Below the pieces are notes generated by a model, which made no database searches, was not told the DNA's origin, and saw only the letters and a list, made by a program, of their open reading frames with translations. Shown piece by piece: positions 44,987-58,023 of a DNA stretch of 64,000 bases. Every line of letters begins with the position of its first letter. Position 1 is the stretch's first letter. Where the stretch lies: positions 67,948,424-68,012,423 of the forward strand of contig NC_086024.1 in assembly GCF_036323735.1 (NCBI RefSeq), in the 5' to 3' direction. The position numbers were made by a program, and so were the translations under genes. Source of the stretch: Rattus norvegicus. Its lineage: Eukaryota; Chordata; Mammalia; Rodentia; Muridae.

Positions 44987-45702
44987 GACTGGCATCCAAG
45001 CAGCTGGGATGAGAATCTTAAAGCTCATGCCTACAGTGACACACCTATTCCAACAAGGCCATACCTCTTAACAGTGTCATTCCCTGGGCCAAGCCTATAC
45101 AAACAATCACCATGACAGAGGATAGAAGAATGATGATAATTGAAAACTGACAAGAGGTTGAAGGACAGCATTGCATCAAGTAGTGACAATTTGCCTGGCC
45201 TTCTGTTTTTTTTAAGCTCCTGGGCTGGTGCCATTATGCCAGTAGTGCCCTGGAAAAATAAGCTTTCCCTTTAGTGCATCACTTTCTGCCTAGGATAAGC
45301 CATTGCATCTGATCTTTCTGTGAACTGTGATTACTTTTGCTCCAATGTGTCATGCTTTCTTAATTTGCATTTACCTTCCTATCTGCTACTGACATCTATG
45401 ACATCTGTTTGCATACCTGACTAGAGGTCCTAGATCTCCTGTTTAGTAAGCAGAATAATTCTACCTACTCCACACATTTGTAAATATACCACCTTATACA
45501 TTGAGGCAAAATTAAAATTGCAGATGGATTTGACCTTGACCCAGCTATTTTACTGTGGAGGAAATTATGCTTAGTTATCAAAATTGCCCAAGTATAGCTA
45601 TGATGGTCCCTATTAGTGTAAGAATGAGTCCTAGGAAGATGTCACAGTGATGCCTTGCCTTGAATTTGTGGCTTTGAGGACAGATGATGGAAGTTGTAGA
45701 TC
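44987..45702. other. No feature recognised
   Basis: Unique-looking sequence between L1 and SINE insertions. Confidence 0.45.
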
Positions 45703-45967
45703 AAAAAGTGTTGGGCTGGAGAGATGGCTCAGCCATTAAGAGCACTGATTGCTCTTCCAAAAGTCCTGAGTTCAAATCTCAGCATCCACATGGTGGCTCA
45801 CAACCATCTGTAATGAGATCTGATGCCCTCTTCTGGTGTGTCTGAAGACAGCTACAGTGTACTTATATATAATAAATAAATCTTAAAAAAGGGGGGGTGG
45901 GGATTTAGCTCAGTGTTAGAGCGCTTGCCTAGTAAGCGCAAGGCCCTGGGTTTGGTCCCCAGCTCCG

Positions 45968-46002
<35 letters not shown>

Positions 46003-46023
46003 GAAAAGAAAAAAAAGTGTTGG
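45703..46023 (+). mobile_element. B2-ID composite SINE insertion with one TSD
   Basis: B2 (about 45714-45890, 'gggctggagagatggctcag' to 'aaataaatcttaaaaaa') is followed at once by an ID element (about 45891-45968) in the same orientation. The ID core 'ggatttagctcagtgttaga' through 'ggtccccagctccg' retains A- and B-box-like sequence. An A-tail and (AAAAG)n close the unit. One 12-bp TSD 'aaaaagtgttgg' lies at 45703-45714 and 46012-46023, outside the whole composite. Confidence 0.93.
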
Positions 46024-46932
46024 ATGCCTCTGGAAGGTGGGAAATCCTAAGAATCCCCAGCCTGGGATAGATAAATTGGATGTAGTCTAGTCAATGCCTC
46101 AGTTTTAACTTGATGAGATCACAGTCACAGTTTTAATGGGCAAAATTGTAAAGCAATAAGATTGCGGTTTTATACTTCTGAAACTAAGGCTCAAGGGACA
46201 TTGCTGAAGAGGGTATACAAATATTCTAAGAGCCATAGGATCACAGGATTTGCTGTGAGATCCTGTATCCTAGTAATATCAGAAGTCACAACCATGAAGT
46301 CTTACCATGACAGCCTAAACATGAGCTGAAAAAAGATAGCATCAATGTTAAAATTAACAGGGAAAAGCACAGGTAACTTCAATCCCACACAGTGTACAAC
46401 AGGCAACTGGGGAAAGCTGGAAAAGGGAAAGGTGTCCTTCCTCAGGGAAGAGTACATCAATTGATTATCCAATGCCAAATGGTTGGCCCTGAAAACACAC
46501 ATACAGATAGCACTGTATGTACAGAATAGGTAATATTTAAGAATGTGAAGTAGTATAAAATAAAAAGACCAGTTATTATTTACTGATATATTGATTTATT
46601 TAGAGATTTATTTAAAGCACTGATTATATTGCCTATTTACGAATCATGACTTCATTTACTACTTAGAATAGAATGCTCTAGAGAAATAGCTGAAACAGTG
46701 GGTTATTGCTTTACCTGCTGGCTGTCATGTATGCTTCTGAAAAATTTGGCTTGCTTGTTTGCACACCTTGAGGTTTTAGAGTATACGATGAGAATGCAAA
46801 CCAGATCTGGGACTGAGAACTTTCCGGAGCTATCCTGGCTTTGGTACACCAGGGGATACATCTACTCCCTTCTACTCTCATTGTTGTTGGAATACTTATC
46901 CAGAAAGACTCCCACAGTGACAACAAATATAT

Positions 46933-46933
<1 letters not shown>
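46024..46933. other. No feature recognised
   Basis: Unique-looking sequence. No gene supported. Confidence 0.45.

Positions 46934-46996
<63 letters not shown>
46934..46996. repeat. (CA)n microsatellite
   Basis: About 30 CA/AC dinucleotides. Confidence 0.96.
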
Positions 46997-47054
46997 TCCC
47001 CATGACTCACACATCACAGTCTTATTGTGTGCTGATATCAGGAACCACTTTCAC

Positions 47055-47340
47055 CTTCAGCAGTGACACCACCTGCAGGTGACAGGGACCTGAGCATCTA
47101 TTGCCATGGCAACAGCCATACATTCCCAGCATACATTTTCAGCTCCACCTGGGAGCAGTTACATCACAATTTAAATAAAAGACAGATCCTTTCTGCCCCC
47201 TCTCTCTTCTTTCTCTCTTCTTTCTCTCTTTCCCCTCTTGTCTCCATTGTCCTCAATAAACCTCTTCCACGTGGGACTGTTGGCCTGGTGTGGTCTGTCC
47301 TGATGCAATCTGGGATTCTATCACAATGTTGTGAACGTGA
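47055..47340 (+). mobile_element. Candidate solitary endogenous-retrovirus LTR
   Basis: A TATA-like 'tttaaataaaagaca' (about 47170) is followed by a pyrimidine-rich stretch, then 'cctcaataaacctcttccac' (poly(A) signal AATAAA) and 'ttggcctggtgtggtctgtc'. This order is typical of rodent LTRs (U3-R-U5). No gag/pol sequence lies next to it. Family unknown to me, boundaries and TSD not established. Confidence 0.45.
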
Positions 47341-47399
47341 GTTAAGTTCTCTCAGAATTTTGGAGAAAAGTAAGGGTGTCTTGCTATAGATTATCTAGA

Positions 47400-48410
47400 T
47401 GTGAGAAGATATTTGACATATTTAAAGCATCATTGTATTGTAAGCAGGTGAACAGACAGAACCTTGTACTTAGCAATGTTCCTCCATTTTAAAGGTAAGG
47501 TGAAATAATCTGTTACCTTCTCTGCAATGACAGTCCTGCCTTCCTTCTTCCCTCCCTCCCTTGTCTACTGTATGCTATAGAAAGTTTAATTCAAGAAGTT
47601 GGGGTATTTTCCCCCACTAATCTATCTACTCCCTTGGTACAAAGGACTCATTCTTCAAAGTCCTCTAAAGTTGAATCTCCTTTTGATCTGAGAAGGAGGA
47701 ATAGGATGGGTGCGAGATGAGAACTTGTCATGCAGGCCGATTCTCAAAGGGGTCATATAAATGCATTCCAGTCCGGGTTCTCTTCAAATAGTGTGTATGC
47801 TGGCACACAGCAATGACTGTGTTTGTTTAGAGGACGTGGTATCTTTTAGAAATCTACACAAGTTATCTGGTAAGGTGGATGCGACAGATGGCGCCCCACA
47901 GCAGTCTGTAAGTAAGCATTACCCTGATCCTTGACATTACTGAGTGATGAATTCTGGAATAACCCAAAATGGAGGAAACAATAGAATTTGATGTTTTGGT
48001 ACATTTTGAAATCTCATATTCCTGACTGTAATTGGGCCACAAGAAGGACCCATCCATAATATTCTCTGACAAGCTCATGTGTTAATTGGAAAAACAAATT
48101 CCTAAGTGAGTGACACATTGTCCCCTAGTGTCCTGTATATCCTATTATTTGCCAATTTCCATCTTATCAGCTAGACTTACTTAATGTTTGAGGCCAAGGC
48201 ACTGCAGTATCTCTTAATTAACTAGTTGCAGAGAGCTAATTATTCCCCCTAAAGTATCTCATCAGTATACAAGGAATATTGACTTCAAGCTGAAAAATGC
48301 CTCTGAGCAGTTTTGAAACATCGCAAAGCTTCTGTTAGAAGAGCTATCTGTCCAAACACAGTGGATATGAAGGTTGCATTGCAAAAGAAAATGAGTTATG
48401 CTTCCCTTTG
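47400..48410. other. No feature recognised
   Basis: Unique-looking sequence. Confidence 0.45.
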
Positions 48411-48554
48411 CCTTTCTGTCTCTCTCTCTGTCTCTGTGTCTCTGTTTGTCTCTGTGTCTCTGTCTGTCTCTGTGTCTCTGTCTGATTCTGTGTCTCTGTG
48501 TCTGTCTCTCTCTGTCTCTCTCTGTCTCTCCCTGTCTCTGTCTTTCTGTCTCTG

Positions 48555-48620
<66 letters not shown>
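48411..48620. repeat. (TCTG/TCTC)n pyrimidine-rich low-complexity tract
   Basis: About 210 bp of TCTCTG-type units ending in pure (TC)n. The Arg/Glu or Ser/Leu open frames across it are artefacts. Confidence 0.96.
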
Positions 48621-50740
48621 CAGTGAGCACTCAGGGAACTTAATGGAAGATTTTACCTTTTGCAACCCACCCACTCCACTGGTAAACAAATAGCCCTTGA
48701 AATGCCACACTGCACCCTTTCTGCCTGGATTCCCATTCTCAACTTTCTGACAGAGTAAGATCTGCAGGGCTGCCGGCTGGTGAACCTATAGCCTGCCGAA
48801 GCTACTGGAAACCTTCCTGAAGAACAATTTCTATGCATACTTTTCAAGTTTCAGCCTCTTTGGTCTAGGTGCAGCCTTGATTCCACCTTGCTGGCTGAGG
48901 TCTATCTGTGGTTTCCTGTAGAAAGCTGAGCTCACTCTCCCCACTAGAAGGAGATTGGCAGGTGAGGAGGTGGTCATTACAGATGGATAGCTACTTAATC
49001 ATGCAGATGCCTGATTGAGGAGTTCTGCCAAGTAGACTGTTCGCTGTGTTCTTGCCATCCTGTCTAGCAGAACATGGGTGGGACTTCATGTGGGATGCAG
49101 TTCAATCCTCACACACTGTAAACTAGAGATTCTTCGTAATTTTTCAGTTGAGAAACTTCAAGTGCAGAGAATTGGACTAACTGTCTAAAGCAATGCAGCT
49201 ACTAAAACTCAGAACAAGGCGAGGGGCAAAGTACTCCAGAGGGAAAAGAGGCAAGTGAAGCACTTCCAACCGAGAACAAGCAATCATTCGGAAGAGTGTT
49301 TTCCTGCCTGTATCCTCCCTCTGCTGGGTCAGCAGATCAGCACTGCAGAAGTGCTTGTTGGGATTAAAAACGATTCTCAAGATCTCATTTTAGTCGTCAG
49401 TGTTTTACAGCTGCAACATATCTTGGTTAAAATGAACATCTCTCACACAATGCTACTCCCTCCTTTCTGCCTCTTTGTCAATTTAACAAATATCACGCTC
49501 ATTCTTTTTCCTTCTAGAAGAACATCTCATATAATAAATTGTTATGTTGCAAGACAATGTCAATGGATCACCCAAAAGTCAGTGTGCCTGCACAGTAGAA
49601 TTGCCTAGAAAAATCTAAAATTATGCCTGGGGCACACATACACAAATTGCTTAATTAGTGTCTCTGAGGAAAGGGGCAAGCACCAAGGTCAGCATCAGTG
49701 CTTATAAAAGCATCCTAGAATCTCTAACAGTATATCTATAACTGTAATAAGTCCCAGAGTCTTGTTAAAATGCTGATTCTGATGGAAGGCCTAAATGGTG
49801 GTGGCAGTCTGCATTCTTGCCCAGTTCCGTCATGTGTTGTATGATGGAGTGGTGCTCCAGAATAGCTCTTCCGGGGCTTGGTCCCTCGATATGTGGCATC
49901 CACATCACAAACAAATGCTTGTGTCCTGTGTACAGAGCCCAGACATTTCTTTAGCACTACCTCAAGGTAATTCCAGTGTGTATCAAAGTAAGAACTGTTG
50001 CAGATGGGCCTGGTTCCTTCTAATGCCTTCCCTTATCAAAGTACAGATGCCTTCCCTTTCTCTGCACACAGCAGAGTAACTTTGGGGGAGGTTTTAGGAT
50101 GAGGTTACTTGACTTAGAATTCTGGCTTATTGGCTGTATAATAAGGCATTTTATTATTGGTTTCAGTTTCCTTGTCATGTAAAATGAGACCAATCTATCA
50201 AGTGTAATTACCCATAGAACTTTTGTTTTGATAGGAAGGAGATAATGCGTGTACCCATTGGAGAGCATTCCTGGGACCCAGGAAATATGCCACAGAGGAA
50301 GTTGCCACTGTCCTTGCTTTGTGTCTTCATCTCTCCAGTTGCATCTAGCAATCACTGCCATGAGCCCGAAGTCCAGACACGTCTGACATTCATTGCCATG
50401 GCCAGGTACTGTTACAGTTATGGGCCAAACTAGCACGTGGTGCAGCCTAGGTGTTTGCTATTTAGAGTTGGATGCCCTTCCTGGTCCAGAGACTTCACTG
50501 AAGTATGTGTGATACTGCACCACCTACAGGACACTCCAGTCACAGCAGCAATGTGCCCTTCAGGCATCACATCCTTCTAGCTTCCCCTTAACTAAACCAC
50601 TAGCTGATGTTTTTGCACCTAAGTGTGCTTTTCTTACCCCCTTCTTAATATGGATCTACAAAGTTTTAATTTAACATGCACATTGTAGAAGTGGGAAGCT
50701 TTTGATCTAACATTATCCTTTGATTTTTAATACCTTTTGA
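48621..50740. other. About 2.1 kb of unique-looking DNA
   Basis: No repeat recognised and no exon with convincing splice signals. The open frames are all under 140 codons and resemble nothing I know. Confidence 0.45.
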
Positions 50741-50814
50741 TTGCTAAGATTCATGGTGTTCACCACCATGCCTGGTCTGTCATTTCTCTCTCTCTCCTTT
50801 TTTTTTTTAATGAA

Positions 50815-51008
50815 AAAGATTAAAATTTATTTTTATTTTATGTACATGGCTACTTTATCTGTATGCCTGCCTAATGCCCATGGAGGCCTGAAGAAGGCAC
50901 TGGATTCTGAAACTGAAGTTACAGAGAGTTATTGATGCTGGGAATTGGACCTGGGTTCTCCGGAAGAGCAGTTAGTGCTCTTAATCTCTGAGCCATGTCT
51001 CAAGCTCC
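50815..51008 (-). mobile_element. B3 SINE, reverse
   Basis: 'tttatttttattttatgtac', 'gctgggaattggacctgggt' and 'cggaagagcagttagtgctc' in the order of a reverse B3/B2. The tRNA-like head complement 'ctctgagccatgtctcaagc' is at the right end. Confidence 0.8.
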
Positions 51009-51101
51009 AAACACAGTCATCTATCTCTGCCTTCTCTGATCACTCAATAAAGAAAGGAGCAATTACTTTCTTAGGCATTTTTTTACACTTATCAATTTGT
51101 T

Positions 51102-51102
<1 letters not shown>

Positions 51103-51138
<36 letters not shown>
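51103..51138. repeat. (GT)n microsatellite
   Basis: About 18 GT dinucleotides. Confidence 0.96.
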
Positions 51139-51140
<2 letters not shown>

Positions 51141-52700
51141 ATTTATGCTCTCCATATTGAATTTTCTTTTAGTATCATTAAATACAGGAGTGTTTATTAC
51201 ATATTTTCTGAGATGTACTTGTGACTCTTAGAAAAGAAGTTTTCTTAGACTCTTAGAAAGAAGGTCAGCACTGTTGTAGGCCAGACCATCATCTTCTGGT
51301 GTTTTTCTCAACTTGAACAGCTAGAAACTTCTTGGCTTGATATGAGGTAGCACCAGAATTCACCTAATTGTGAACACAAATGCACACGCTGCTGGACTGT
51401 CATGTCCCTCTAGATGATGGGGCTGTGTTACAGTAGCATTAAAGTAGATACACAAATGTAAAGTTCTTGAAGATTTTGGGAAATCTGGGACTTTCAGAGA
51501 TACTATGACTCCAAATGAAGATACACTGATCAAGAGAGCAAACCTCCGTTTCACTAGCATCACTGGATTTCACTGCTGTGGCCTCTGAGTCCCAGGGAGG
51601 TTAATGAACTTGTTCAGTGCCACACAGGCAATGAGGAGGAGGAACCAGCATTCCCTCTCAGGTCCATATGTTGACTTAGCCTCCCTGCTGGGAATATCTG
51701 AACACTCCAGCATCCTGTCAGAACTGCTTGGGAGACAGCATGGTGCTCACTGGACATTGATGGTTCCTTACTTTCTGTCCTTTAAGCAGTTCAAGGAGAC
51801 TTGAAGCAAAGGCTGAAATTATAAGCTAAGCTATAAAGTGTCTGGGTTTCTGGGTTTTTTTGAGGGGTGACAAGGTCTATATTTTAATGTGAACTTACTA
51901 GTACCATACACAATCTCTCTCAGAACCATTCTCAAAAACTTTGGGGGCTTTTTGAGACATGAGACCCCACTCCTGAAGTCAGCACCAGGTCATATCTTGG
52001 TTGAGAATTGCTGTCTCTGGCTTAAAGTCTAGAAGTATTCATTCATTTATTAATGAAGTCATCATGTAGTGTAGCTGACCACCATGCTAGGGTTTTTCTT
52101 CAGATCCTGGTCCTCTATGCAGACCTGATGCTTGCTCCACAGACCTATGTCCCCTCCCCTAGATTCCAAGTGCATCTTTCTTTCTGAAGCCAGAGGGTGC
52201 AGCTTTGTGGCAGGAAGGAAGAAAGCACTTGGCTAATCCTGGCATCAAAAGTTCCTGGTGTATGTCCAGCTTTTGCAGCAAAAAGCATCATGACCTTGAC
52301 AAATAATGCACTTTGTACCTCTAGCCCACTTTCTTCATCACAATGAGAGCATTGATAAACTAACAGGCTCATTGTTAGATATTTTATGACATCAGAACAA
52401 GCAAAAGACAGTCATATTCTTTGACAGAGTATCAATCACCAGGCAACTAGCCTAATTGAAGATCCAGTATTTCTTCCCTCTGAAACCTTAAGAACCCGCC
52501 CCTCCTCACCTAAGCCTCTCTTAGCCTCATCTTCTAAACTCTAACCAGGAGGCCCATTAAGATCTGTTCACAGTGTTCTACAACTTGTATAGTCCCCAAA
52601 TCCAAGCTCTTTCACAACATCCTGCAAAACAATTCCAAAGGCTAAAGAACCACATGGTCAAGATTTAATCATAGGAACAATTGCTCTTCTTATATCAGTT
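51139..52700. other. About 1.5 kb of unique-looking DNA
   Basis: No gene or repeat recognised. Confidence 0.45.
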
Positions 52701-52707
52701 TTGATAT

Positions 52708-53020
52708 TAGTTTCTTGTCTCATTGTTGCAATGAAATACCTAATAAAGGTAACTTAAGAAAGGAAGGCTTTGTTTTGGCTAACATCTCCAAAGAATAGTA
52801 GGAGGCAGCTGATTCCACTGTTGAGAGACAAATGCTGTTCTCAGCTTACTGTCTTATTTTAATTCAGTCCAAGACTGGAGCTCCTGGAATGTTATTACCC
52901 GAATTTAGGACGGGTCTTCAAAACTCCACTAATCTAATCTAGATAATCCCTCACAGACCTATCTAGGTACATTTGGTAATTCTAGATGTTGTCAAATTGA
53001 TAGTATTAACACTACCGTGT
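52708..53020 (-). mobile_element. Old rodent interspersed repeat, copy 1
   Basis: Starts 'tagtttcttgtctcattgtt', contains 'ctaatctagataatccctca' and ends 'gttgtcaaattgatagtatt'. The same family appears in the opposite orientation at 55066-55375. I recognise the text from many rodent sequences but am not sure of the family name (URR1-type nonautonomous element or an LTR are possible). Confidence 0.5.
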
Positions 53021-53735
53021 CCAAATGTTGGATTCACAAGAGATCAAGTGTCTGCCCATGAGAAAGGAGCTCTATCAAAGAAAGCAAGGAAAAGAGCCTG
53101 CTGAGTTCCTCAGCATCTCAGAGATGGCATTGTGGTCCTATTACAAAACAGCAACAACAGCCAACTAAATGGGGAATGTAGTTAACATTTCCACCTCGAA
53201 ATGCATTCTAACCTAGTAGAATGACGACAAAGCACAGGAAGATTTAGCAAAAGTTTCCATTTACTGTGATCCAGTGTTGTGTAGCTCATGGCTTACCCCA
53301 TCTCATTAACTGTCAAACATACCATGCTGCTATTGTGTGTTTCTTCACTAGTAATGGTAGTTGTAACTTGAGTGAGATCTTCCCCATAGTCTCAGGCATA
53401 TGAATACTTGCTCTTCAGTTAGGGATACTGTTTACATAGGTTTGTGAAATTCGGCTTTGCTGGAGGAGGTGTCACTGGTTTTCAAAGCAAAGGAAAAGTA
53501 ACTTCCATAATAGCTGAAGGTTAGGATCACATTTCTGCTTCCCAGGACCTAATCTGCTTCAATCAAGCCACATTGAGCATATATTTAGCTCACTATACTT
53601 AGTTCTAGAACTATGCAATCTTATCAAGGTGTGTTTTTTTTCCCAGTGCTAGCCTTCTCTACTAGAATGTACATTCACTAATAACAAGAAACACAAACAA
53701 TGGTGGAAAGAAAGAAATTATTTCATTTATAGGTC
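53021..53735. other. No feature recognised
   Basis: Unique-looking sequence. Confidence 0.4.
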
Positions 53736-53737
53736 AT

Positions 53738-54000
53738 TTGCAGTTTGACCGTGAGATATCCCCAATATGCTCATTTGTTTGAGTCCTTGGTCCACAGCAG
53801 TTCAGTGCTTGGAATGTTGTAGAACCTCTAGGGTGCAGAAATCAGCTGGAGGAAGTAGAGACTGGAGGTAGAGCTTTGAGGGTAATAGCCAGGCCCCAGT
53901 TCCTGTTCGATCTCTGCCTCCTAGTTACTGATGCAGTGGCTTGCTGTCTGATACTCTGTCAAAGAACCTGGCTGTACTCTTTCCTTGTGCTGAGGTGATG
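53738..54000 (+). mobile_element. Possible old LTR/MaLR-like repeat
   Basis: 'atgctcatttgtttgagtcc', 'tggtccacagcagttcagtg' and 'agctttgagggtaatagcca' follow the order of a widespread rodent repeat of MaLR-like appearance. Diverged. Confidence 0.4.
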
Positions 54001-54599
54001 AAATATCTCCAAACAAAGGAGCAGAATAGAAGGGTAATGAGCGAAGAGAATACAGTTCTAATTTGGTTGGTGGAGGAAAACAGGAAAGTACTGAGGGTGT
54101 GTCATAACTACTACTTGTTTTCCTCATCCAGGTCTACAGTGAACAAAAAGCAGAGCAGAAATGACTTCCTTCTCTGCTCCAAGACAGTAGGAAAGGTTTC
54201 CTGAGGCTCCATATTGTGAAAAGGCAAATTCATTTGAAAGAATTTGCTTAAACTTGAATTCTGCTGAAAGGCTCCTTCCGTGAAAGTAACTGCCTAGAGA
54301 AGTGTTTGTTCAGGATCAGCCTCAAAAACTACAGAGCTCTGCTGAAGAAGCAGCTGCGGGGCAGGTACCTGAGATTCTATTCTAAGCTAGTTGCAGAGCT
54401 TAGCTACATTGCCCATGTATTTTGGGTTTTGCAGGCAAGCACCGGGTAGAACTGTGAGGATCTCGAAGTCTTTTACTTGGTATCGGACAATTTGTGGCAT
54501 GATGGGAGGAAGTCCCTACATGATGGGAGGGAGTCCCGCTTCAAAGTATGGAGGTGAAACTAACATTGACACAGAGACTGTAGGATTTGGAAGCTCGAG

Positions 54600-55065
54600 A
54601 GACCTTGGACCTCTACTGTGAAAAGGCTGCAGGCCTGGAGTGCAGGGGCCCAAAAGAGAAAGAGCCCAGATGATTCCATTGTAAGCCCCAGTTCTGGACA
54701 GAGTTGCAGTGTTTGATGATTTTTCTTGTGGGTTTTAGTGCTGTTTTTGGCTAATCATTCTTTCCTGTGTCACTGTCTCTCCTCATTGGAATGTAAATGT
54801 TTGTTCTGTGCCATTATATATTATAAACATGTAGTTTGGTTTTTTATGTTAGAAGAGGTCACATTAAGGGATTGCCTTGAGTCTCAGAAGAGACTTTGAA
54901 TCTTTAAATAGTGTTGACACTGTGGAAGACTATGGGACTTTGAAGTTCCGACTGAATGCATTTGCACCATAAAATGGCCTTGAGCAAATGCTGACAAAAT
55001 GGAGTAGGAAGTCTATGGTTTCAAAGCAATAAATTGGGGTGTCCAGTTGAGAAGGGATAGGCTTG
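54600..55065 (+). mobile_element. Possible old ERV-like internal fragment
   Basis: 'tctcagaagagactttgaat' and 'atgggactttgaagttccga' resemble recurring text in internal regions of old rodent ERVL/MaLR-related repeats. No gag or pol frame is visible. Low confidence. Confidence 0.3.
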
Positions 55066-55375
55066 TGATGGCTAACATTGGTTGTCAGTTTGACAGGATA
55101 TGGGGAAACTGGTCAGACAAGGCTCTGTGGATGAGTTTTCTGGATCAGGTTAATTGGATGGGAAGACCCACTCAAAATGTGAGCAGTGCTGCTCTATGGT
55201 TTGCAAACTGGCCAAATGTAAAGTAGAAAGCGAACTGAACAGAAGCATTCATCTACCTAGCTCCTGACTAGAGATACCCTGTGACCGCCTTTCTCCTGTT
55301 CCTTCTACTATGTATTTTTTCTGCCTTAGTGGACTGTATAGTTGAACTGTGAACCACAATAAACACTTCCCTCAT
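55066..55375 (+). mobile_element. Old rodent interspersed repeat, copy 2
   Basis: 'gtgatggctaacattggttg', 'attggatgggaagacccact' and 'ccacaataaacacttccctc'. It reads as the reverse complement family of 52708-53020, at similar length (about 310 bp). Confidence 0.5.
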
Positions 55376-56465
55376 TTTTTTTCCTTTTGGTCATTTTTAT
55401 TATTTTTTAAATTTTTTAATTTTAAATTTTATTTATTTATTTTAGAAATGTGACAAATAACAAATACAACCATTGCAATGCTATTCTTTTGAGGGTCTCT
55501 TTAATCTAGCAGAGCTAGAATACACTTGGCCAAATTCACTTCATACAAAGATTCTACTTCTAAAGCTCTGTAAGAAACTGATGGTATTCCCCTAGCCCTT
55601 TGCAGTCAATGCCTGTATCATGGAGTGCATTAACTGGTCTGCTGGCCTCATTGAATTGAACAGATTATTGGCATCCTTTATTTCTAACCTGAATCATTAT
55701 TGTCTTGTGACTTCGTGATGTTTTTATTACTCTGTTTGACAAATTCAATAAAACTTTGACTCAGGCAGTGTTGATATCTTCTGAATGACATTTTCAGCAA
55801 ATGTTCCAAAGAGTGTGGATCGAACAGCAGCATCCTCTGAGCTAATGAAATGCTAGCGCCTGTATTATTCTAAGTCCACTGCCTTAAGCCTCGAGGAATA
55901 ATCAAATGTCTGTGTACTGGAGAAAACAGAAAGAGAAAGTGAGGGTTATATGCTCTTTGGGCATTTTGGATTTGATTTGACTGCAATGAGATTTCATAGC
56001 CTAGTGAATAGCAGAAAGCCCGTTATATAACTTTTCCAGTTGAATTTGATGATGCTTAGGTTGTTTCTACAAAGTGTGGCTTGTATCAGAGTTCTCCAAA
56101 GAAATGTGATCACATCCACAACTCAATCCACTAGTTCTAGAAGACTCATACCAATATGGAACTGGTGCTATGCTCGAGCAATCGGGAGTGAGTGCCCCAC
56201 ATGGTCTGGATGTCAGATGGTCATGGTGCCTTGAAGGGACAGGTAGGAGCAGCACAGCAGTCACACCATTTGTTCATTTTCCTTCTCCATCTTGTCATGG
56301 TTTTGAAATTTATGTGAGTATGGTTAGATGAGCCAAAACTATGGACGTAGGTAATAAAACTATGTAATAACTGTAACATTCATGATAATACAAGGAGTTA
56401 GCCAAAAAAGTTTAAAAGTTTAAAATCAAAATGACAATGAAAATTATTTTAAAAAATGTATTTTG
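55376..56465. other. AT-rich DNA, no feature recognised
   Basis: Starts with an AT-rich low-complexity stretch (55376-55450). No gene supported. Confidence 0.45.
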
Positions 56466-56467
56466 CT

Positions 56468-56812
56468 ACGGGCTAAATTGTGTTCCCATCCCACTTACTT
56501 TAGATGGCGAAATCTAGTCCTGTTGTGTTAAAAGTGACCTTTACTAGATTTAAGGTCTTAACAGAAGTAATTTATTTAAAATGAGATCGTGATAGTGTGC
56601 TCCAACCCAACACAATGGGACCCTCATAAAGTGGGAAGAAAGATAAAGACAAAGAAGACTACATGAGGATATGGAGAAGCCAGGAGAAACATGGGTAGAT
56701 GCATACCTCGTGGTCTCAGAAATAGCCAATTAAACTCTGATTGATACTTGGCTTCTGGAATGGTGGTGCCTTATGACAACAGTTCTAGCCAACTATTACA
56801 GCAAACTAGTTC
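56468..56812 (+). mobile_element. MLT1-like MaLR LTR
   Basis: 'gggctaaattgtgttcccat' at the start, 'gaccctcataaagtgggaag' in the middle and 'ctattacagcaaactagt' at the end reproduce the order of a mammalian MLT1-class LTR. Old and non-coding. Confidence 0.55.
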
Positions 56813-57800
56813 AGTCTTAGCAGCAATATGTCACAGTCATCGAATATTATTATGCCTTGGAACATTTAGTCAGTGATAGTATGAAATCATCAAAGTTATT
56901 TGCAACTGAGATTTGGGAGTATAAAAGCAAACAGTTCACAAACACAATGTGCTCAGTTACACTGCTGTCACTAGTATTACCATCAATAATAAGAATTACA
57001 TAAAGACTTTTATTTATTATTAAAATATTATAAAGCTGTAGTATTTTAAAATTTAACCTCTAGTAATTTATCATTTTTTCTACAAAAATAATATAATGAG
57101 TTAACATACACGCAGATGTAGTTGAATTCTCAATCATGTCTAAGTGACAGGGCCATGTAATTACCAATTTTGAGAATCATGTTGATGTGGTTTAGAGTTT
57201 TCTTTTCTAAATTTGAGTACTTCAAGTTCTTCAAACACTGGGCATGAGAGGGAAATTTATCTATGGAAATTCTAAATTATAGACAAATTTATGAATTATT
57301 TGACTCATTTTTCTATGAAGATAACTAAATTCTAATGGTATTTGTATGGGTTCCAGATTTTAAAGATAGTTTTTAGGATGACTTAAATCATTCTCTTGAT
57401 AGAAAAGAAATTTAGTTATGTTTTCCTTTATTGTTTGTTTTCTATCCAATGCTATTGATATAATTCTCACAATTTTAAACAAAGAAACAAAACACAGTGA
57501 GACCCTCACAAAGCTAAAATTCAGGACCTTACCAACCACAACTTGGGAGTTTTTGAGTATTTTGCTTAGGAAAATCTAGGAGTTTCCCCTGATTTTCCTG
57601 TAGAATGCTTCTCAGTGAGGTCAAAACATCGGTGAGCAGAACTGAGCAAAGAGAGAACTTCATAAGAACATGCTCTTACACATAGATATGTACACTGTAA
57701 CCTCATACAGCCATACACATATATCCCAGCATTTATACATCCTAACAAAGATATGGCTGGACGTGTGTAGAGAGTTTGGTAATAATATTCACAGTATTAA
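56813..57800. other. AT-rich DNA, no feature recognised
   Basis: No gene or clear repeat. Confidence 0.45.
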
Positions 57801-57804
57801 AGTG

Positions 57805-58008
57805 TTTATTACTTTTTAATTTTATGGTTATGAAGTTTTGCCTGCATGTATGTATGTGCAATATATTTATGTCTGGGATCTGTAAAGACCAGAATGGGGA
57901 ATTGGATTCTATAAAACTGGAATCAAGGACAATTATTAGCAGCCCTACCCATAACCTCTGCAAGAGCAGTAAGTGTTCTCAATTGCAGAAACATCTCTCC
58001 AGCCCCTA
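57805..58008 (-). mobile_element. B3 SINE, reverse
   Basis: 'tttgcctgcatgtatgtatg', 'gcaagagcagtaagtgttct' and 'agaaacatctctccagcccc' in reverse B3 order. Confidence 0.8.
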
Positions 58009-58023
58009 CTTTTATTATTTTTA

